The position numbers and the translations under genes were made by a program. Shown one piece after another: positions 60,182 to 64,000 of a stretch of DNA of 64,000 nt (its first letter is position 1; the number at the start of each line of letters is the position of its first letter). The notes under the pieces were generated by a model. It was not told the origin of the DNA and searched no databases. It saw only the letters and a list, made by a program, of their open reading frames with translations. This DNA is from Streptomyces eurythermus (GTDB lineage: Bacteria > Actinomycetota > Actinomycetes > Streptomycetales > Streptomycetaceae): the NCBI RefSeq assembly GCF_014649115.1, contig NZ_BMSK01000027.1, forward strand, positions 1 through 64,000, given 5' to 3'.

Positions 60182-62050
60182 ATGGACTTCGGCACGCAGG
60201 GCCCCGAGGCGCCGGCCGACCTCGCCTGGCTGCGGGGTGTGGACGCCTGCACGATGGGTGCCTACCCGCAGGCGGAGGAGGAGTTCCGCACCGCGGTGCG
60301 GATGGACCCGGGCATGGCGGACGCCTGGCTCGGACTGCACGCGCTCCGGGTCGACACCACCACCGCGCTGCTGCGCATGTTCCGGCACCGCGACCGCTTC
60401 GGCGAACAGCGCGCCCGGCACCGCCGCGCCCTCAACTCCTGGTACTGGCTGGGCTGGTGGGTGCAGCCCGTGCTGGAGAGCCCGCGCGATCTGCTGCTGG
60501 CGCACGCCTCCCACTGGCTGGACGGCCGGCACGTGCCCGAGCTGGACCGCGCCCTCGCCGGACTGCCCCCGGTCGACACCGACGCCCAGGTCCGCTTCCT
60601 GCACGCCTGCCGCGCCTACCTGGTCAAGGACTGGGACCAGCTGGTCCGGCACACCGACCCGCTGCTGGACGATCCCCTGCTCGGCATCGAGGCCGGCCTC
60701 TTCGGCGGCATGGCCCGGGTCCGGCTGGAGATGTACGGCCAGGCCGAACCGCTGCTGTCGGCCGCGCTGATGCGGTGCCGCAGCGAGCAGCCGCAGCGCA
60801 AGGAGCTGCGCTACTGGCTGGCGCGGGCGCACGAGGGCACCGGGCGGTCGGCCGCCGCGCTCCCCCTGTACCGGGCGGTGCACCGGGTCGACCCGGCCTT
60901 CATGGACACCTCGGCCCGGCTCGCGGCGATCGCCGAGGGCGACGGGTACGACGAGACGGGCGACCTCGCCGCGATCACCCTGACCGGCGCCGGCCAGGAC
61001 ACGGTGGACGGTCCCGACGGGTTCGATCCGCTGTTCGGCACCGAGGGCCGCGATCTGCGGCTGCCGGAGCCCGACCTGCCGGCCGGGCCGCTGCCGTCGG
61101 TGGCCGACCCCTCGGTGCGGACCAGGACCGGCCCCGGGGGTTCCGCCGCGCCGGTACCGGCCGGGCCGACCGACCCCGCCTTACTCGAGCAGGCACTCGC
61201 CGAACTGGAGCGCATGGTGGGCCTGGAGCCGGTCAAGCGCCAGGTCAAGGCGTTGTCCGCGCAGCTGAACATGGCACGGCTGCGGGCCGGTCAGGGCCTG
61301 CCGGTGCAGCCGCCCAAGCGGCACTTCGTCTTCTCCGGCCCCTCCGGCACGGGCAAGACCACGGTCGCGCGCATCCTGGGCCGGGTCTTCTACGCCCTGG
61401 GCCTGCTCGGCGGCGACCACCTCGTGGAGGCCCAGCGGGCCGACCTGGTCGGCGAGTACCTGGGGCAGACGGCCGTGAAGGCCAACGAGCTGATCGACTC
61501 CGCGATCGGCGGGGTGCTGTTCGTGGACGAGGCGTACTCGCTGTCCAACTCCGGGTACGGCAAGGGGGACGCGTACGGCGACGAGGCGCTCCAGGTGCTG
61601 CTGAAGCGGGCCGAGGACAACCGCGACCACCTGGTGGTGATCCTGGCCGGCTACCCGGAGGGCATGGACCGCCTGCTGGCCGCCAACCCCGGGCTGTCCT
61701 CCCGCTTCACCACCCGGGTGGACTTCCCCTCGTACCGGCCGCAGGAGCTCACCGAGATCGGCAAGGTGCTCGCGGCGGAGAACGGCGACGAGTGGGACGA
61801 GGAGGCACTGGACGAGCTGCGCTCGATCGCCGGGCACGTGGTCGGCCAGGGGTGGATCGACGAGCTGGGCAACGGGCGGTTCCTGCGGACCCTGTACGAG
61901 AAGAGCTGCGCGTACCGGGACCTGCGGCTGTCGGCGTACGCGGGCCCCCTGTCCCGGGAGGACCTGGCGACCCTGCGGCTGCCCGACCTGATGCAGGCCT
62001 ACGGCGAGGTGCTGTCGGGGCGGGGACCGCAGGATCCGTCCGCGTACTAG
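60182..62050 (+). CDS. TPR-AAA+ ATPase (CbxX/CfxQ, EccA-like)
   Basis: A 622-residue cytoplasmic protein. The N-terminal half (about 1-310) is made of helical TPR-like repeats; the C-terminal half is a CbxX/CfxQ-type AAA+ ATPase. Walker A is FSGPSGTGKTT (near 385) and Walker B GGVLFVDEAYSL (near 443). A Gly/Pro-rich linker joins the halves. The architecture resembles EccA of type VII secretion systems and Rubisco-activase-like proteins. No ESX genes are in the window, so a secretion role is only a suggestion. The ATG at 60182 follows GGGGGGACG. An operator-like palindrome is upstream at 60026-60044. Confidence 0.87.
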   Translation: MDFGTQGPEAPADLAWLRGVDACTMGAYPQAEEEFRTAVRMDPGMADAWLGLHALRVDTTTALLRMFRHRDRFGEQRARHRRALNSWYWLGWWVQPVLESPRDLLLAHASHWLDGRHVPELDRALAGLPPVDTDAQVRFLHACRAYLVKDWDQLVRHTDPLLDDPLLGIEAGLFGGMARVRLEMYGQAEPLLSAALMRCRSEQPQRKELRYWLARAHEGTGRSAAALPLYRAVHRVDPAFMDTSARLAAIAEGDGYDETGDLAAITLTGAGQDTVDGPDGFDPLFGTEGRDLRLPEPDLPAGPLPSVADPSVRTRTGPGGSAAPVPAGPTDPALLEQALAELERMVGLEPVKRQVKALSAQLNMARLRAGQGLPVQPPKRHFVFSGPSGTGKTTVARILGRVFYALGLLGGDHLVEAQRADLVGEYLGQTAVKANELIDSAIGGVLFVDEAYSLSNSGYGKGDAYGDEALQVLLKRAEDNRDHLVVILAGYPEGMDRLLAANPGLSSRFTTRVDFPSYRPQELTEIGKVLAAENGDEWDEEALDELRSIAGHVVGQGWIDELGNGRFLRTLYEKSCAYRDLRLSAYAGPLSREDLATLRLPDLMQAYGEVLSGRGPQDPSAY

Positions 62051-62083
62051 GGGTCCGCAGGCTCCCGCCCGCGTACCGGGTGA

Positions 62084-62101
62084 GCGCCCCCGGAGGGGCG
62101 C
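62084..62101. repeat. GC-rich palindrome, dispersed Streptomyces repeat type
   Basis: GCGCCCC-CGGA-GGGGCGC, a perfect hairpin followed by CGGGGAACCGCGCGGA, resembles a widely dispersed Streptomyces intergenic element, recalled from memory, and probably acts as a bidirectional terminator between the convergent ATPase and CNNM genes. Confidence 0.6.
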
Positions 62102-62165
62102 GGGGAACCGCGCGGACGGCCCGGCACCGGCCGGCCGCCGCACGGTTCGGCGCCACCCACCGGGG

Positions 62166-63239
62166 CTATCCGGCGAGCGCTCCCTCCGGCTCCCCGCTCG
62201 CCCTGGGTTCCGGCATCTCCCGGTGCGCCGGGTCCCGGACCTCGCCCACCAGCATCTCCAGTACGTCCTCCAGGGCCACCAGGCCCAGCACCTTGCCGGT
62301 CGCGTCGGCGACCTGGGCCAGGTGCGTGGCCGCCCGGCGCATCACGGTGAGGGCGTCGTCCAGCGGCAGCTCGGCGCGGAGCGTGGCCATGGGCCGCCAG
62401 ACCTGCTGGGGGACGGCCCGGTCGGAGTCCTCCAGGTCGAGGACGTCCTTCACGTGCACGTACCCCATGAAGGGGCCCTTGCCGGCCGCGGCGACCGGGA
62501 AGCGGGAGTAGCCCGTGCGGGCGGTCAGCTCCACGATGTCCCCCGGGGTGACCGACGGGTCCACGATGACCAGGGACTCGCGGCGCAGCAGGACGTCCGT
62601 CACCGGGCGCGAGCCCAGCTCCAGGGCGTCCTCCAGCCGCTCGCGCTCCTCGGGGCCGAGCAGACCGGCCTCGCCGGAGTCCTCCAGCAGGCGGTTGAGC
62701 TGCTCGGTGGTGACGACCGCTTCCACCTCGTCCTTCGGCTCGACCCGGAACAGCCGCAGGATGCCCTGGGCGCAGGCGCCGAGGGCCACGGTGACCGGCT
62801 TGCACAGGCGGGCGAACCAGACCAGGCCGGGACCGAGCCAGAGCGCCGCCTTCTCGGGCGCCGCCATGGCCAGGTTCTTCGGCACCATCTCGCCGATGAC
62901 CAGGTGGAAGAAGACCACCGCGGCCAGCGCGATGACATAGCCGAGCGGGTGGATCATGCCGTGCGGCAGGTGGATCGCCTCGAACAGCGGCTCCAGCAGG
63001 TGCGCCACCGTCGGCTCGGCGACCGCGCCGAGGGTCAGGGAGCAGACGGTGATGCCGAACTGGGCGGCGGCCATCATCTGCGGCAGCCGTTCCAGGCCGT
63101 GGAGCACCTGGCGGGCGCGGGCGGTGCCGAGCGGTTCGATCTGGCTGCGGCGGACGGAGACGAGCGCGAACTCGGCGCCGACGAAGAAGCCGTTGGCGAG
63201 CACGAGCAGCGCCGCGAAGAGCAGTTGCAGGAGGCTCAT
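62166..63239 (-). CDS. CNNM/CBS-domain membrane protein (HlyC/CorC family)
   Basis: A 357-residue membrane protein. The N-terminal DUF21/CNNM domain has three or four transmembrane segments (LLQLLFAALLVLANGFFVGAEFALV, and further hydrophobic stretches to about residue 160), followed by a CBS pair (about 205-325). The family is associated with Mg2+/Co2+ homeostasis. The C-terminal CorC_HlyC domain is missing, which shortens it relative to the full-length relative upstream. Its ATG overlaps the stop of that gene (ATGA), so the two proteins are coupled and probably form a heteromer. No direct function is proven. Confidence 0.9.
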   Translation of the reverse strand: MSLLQLLFAALLVLANGFFVGAEFALVSVRRSQIEPLGTARARQVLHGLERLPQMMAAAQFGITVCSLTLGAVAEPTVAHLLEPLFEAIHLPHGMIHPLGYVIALAAVVFFHLVIGEMVPKNLAMAAPEKAALWLGPGLVWFARLCKPVTVALGACAQGILRLFRVEPKDEVEAVVTTEQLNRLLEDSGEAGLLGPEERERLEDALELGSRPVTDVLLRRESLVIVDPSVTPGDIVELTARTGYSRFPVAAAGKGPFMGYVHVKDVLDLEDSDRAVPQQVWRPMATLRAELPLDDALTVMRRAATHLAQVADATGKVLGLVALEDVLEMLVGEVRDPAHREMPEPRASGEPEGALAG

Positions 63240-64000
63240 CGGGCGGCCTCCGGCACGCTCGCCACGGGGGCCGTCCTGACCAGGCGGACCCGTTCGGCGC
63301 GATAGTGGCCGACCTGGCGGACCGACAGGCGCCAGCCGGGCAGTTCGGCCCGGTCGCCGGGGGCCGGGATCCGGCCGAGCAGATCGGCGACCAGTCCGGC
63401 CACGGTCTCGTACGGCCCCTCGGGCACCTCCAGTCCTATGCGCGTCAGGATGTCGACGCGGCAGCCGCCGTCCACGTCCCAGGCGGGCCTGCCGTCCTCG
63501 GGCGGGGCGGGGGCCAGCTCGGGCATGTCCTTGGCGTCGTGCTCGTCGCGGACCTCGCCGACCAGTTCCTCGACGATGTCCTCCAGGGTGACCACGCCGG
63601 CCGTGCCGCCGTACTCGTCCACGACGACCGCGATGGGCTGCTCGCTGCGCAGCCGGGCGAGCAGGGGCTGCACGGGCAGGGTCTCGGGGACGAGGAGCGC
63701 CTTGCGGGCGATGCGGCCGACCGGGGTGCGCAGCCGGTCGTGGGCCGGGACGGCCAGCGCGTCCTTCAGGTGGGCCATGCCCACGATCTCGTCGATCTTC
63801 TCCCGGTAGACGGGGAAACGGGACAGCCCGGTGGCCCGGGTGAGGTTGACCACGTCCTCGGCGGTGGCCGAGTCCTGCAACGCGCTCACCTTCACCCGCG
63901 GGGTCATCACGTGCTGTGCGGTCAGCTCGCCCAGGGACAGGGTGCGCACGAACAGGTCGGCCGTGTCCTGCTCCAGGGCGCCGGCCAGGGCGGAGTGCCG
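63236..64000 (-). CDS. CNNM/CBS/CorC-HlyC-domain protein (partial, 5' end beyond window)
   Basis: The C-terminal part of a second CNNM-type protein, running off the right edge, so the N-terminus with membrane segments is not visible. The visible part has the end of the DUF21/transport segment, a CBS pair (including HVMTPRVKVSALQ and VVDEYGGTAGVVTLEDIVEELVGEV) and a CorC_HlyC domain at the C-terminus. It overlaps the start of the second gene by 4 bp (ATGA). Both are likely produced together for divalent-cation or membrane homeostasis; this is family inference. Confidence 0.88.
   Translation of the reverse strand, partial: RHSALAGALEQDTADLFVRTLSLGELTAQHVMTPRVKVSALQDSATAEDVVNLTRATGLSRFPVYREKIDEIVGMAHLKDALAVPAHDRLRTPVGRIARKALLVPETLPVQPLLARLRSEQPIAVVVDEYGGTAGVVTLEDIVEELVGEVRDEHDAKDMPELAPAPPEDGRPAWDVDGGCRVDILTRIGLEVPEGPYETVAGLVADLLGRIPAPGDRAELPGWRLSVRQVGHYRAERVRLVRTAPVASVPEAAR

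Overview
The window is a stretch of Streptomyces chromosome: very high G+C, third-position GC bias, frequent GTG starts, ATGA/GTGA-type overlaps, and Streptomyces markers (conservon, smeA-sffA, rbpA, DasR sites). Gene content and order (crr-ptsI, smeA-sffA, rbpA, ppm1, a GH18 chitinase) match what I recall of the S. coelicolor SCO1390-SCO1434 region. No insertion sequence, prophage, CRISPR array or tRNA was recognised, so most of the window reads as conserved core chromosome with a few possible insertions.

Layout. 1-635: the 5' end of a 16S rRNA gene (minus strand), its leader, and a divergent promoter region carrying a perfect DasR-type dre palindrome in front of crr. 635-2930: general sugar-PTS genes crr and ptsI with a UUCG-loop terminator. 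2956-12771: a hypothetical protein, acetoacetyl-CoA synthetase, GH31 glucosidase, NUDIX hydrolase, a DUF35/thiolase pair behind a palindromic operator, and an EAL-CBS-GGDEF protein whose catalytic motifs are partly degenerate. 13008-20882: a conservon (cvnA-B-C-D) with a 1212-residue hydantoinase/5-oxoprolinase inserted between cvnC and cvnD. 21301-22783: a small membrane protein and an IclR regulator with a candidate operator. 22919-30085: a three-gene operon resembling MukBEF/MksBEF/JetABC condensins, without the JetD/MksG nuclease and with unusual ATPase motifs.

30372-35110: a FadR-type GntR regulator divergent from an MFS transporter and pxpABC (5-oxoprolinase), with a perfect FadR-type operator between them. 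35384-40063: two coupled GT4 glycosyltransferases, a HEAT-repeat protein and an ankyrin protein. 40366-42211: sporulation genes smeA-sffA; this SffA lacks the Walker A lysine. 42291-45437: a MocR regulator divergent from a YczE-type membrane protein and a glycerophosphodiesterase. 45438-47685: rbpA behind a textbook sigma-R promoter, fxsA, and the polyprenol-phosphate-mannose synthase gene.

48244-64000: amidohydrolase, Lrp regulator, two small hypothetical genes, acyl-CoA dehydrogenase, a GH18 chitinase with the classic 12-bp direct repeats around its promoter, a Tat-exported C39 peptidase, APC permease, a uridine-kinase-like protein, a candidate small RNA, a TPR-AAA ATPase and two CNNM/CorC-type membrane proteins, the last cut by the window edge. 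Functionally, the dre-controlled PTS genes and the chitinase promoter point to one N-acetylglucosamine-responsive (DasR) programme. The most interesting loci are the nuclease-less SMC operon, the conservon carrying a metabolic enzyme, and the candidate small RNA.
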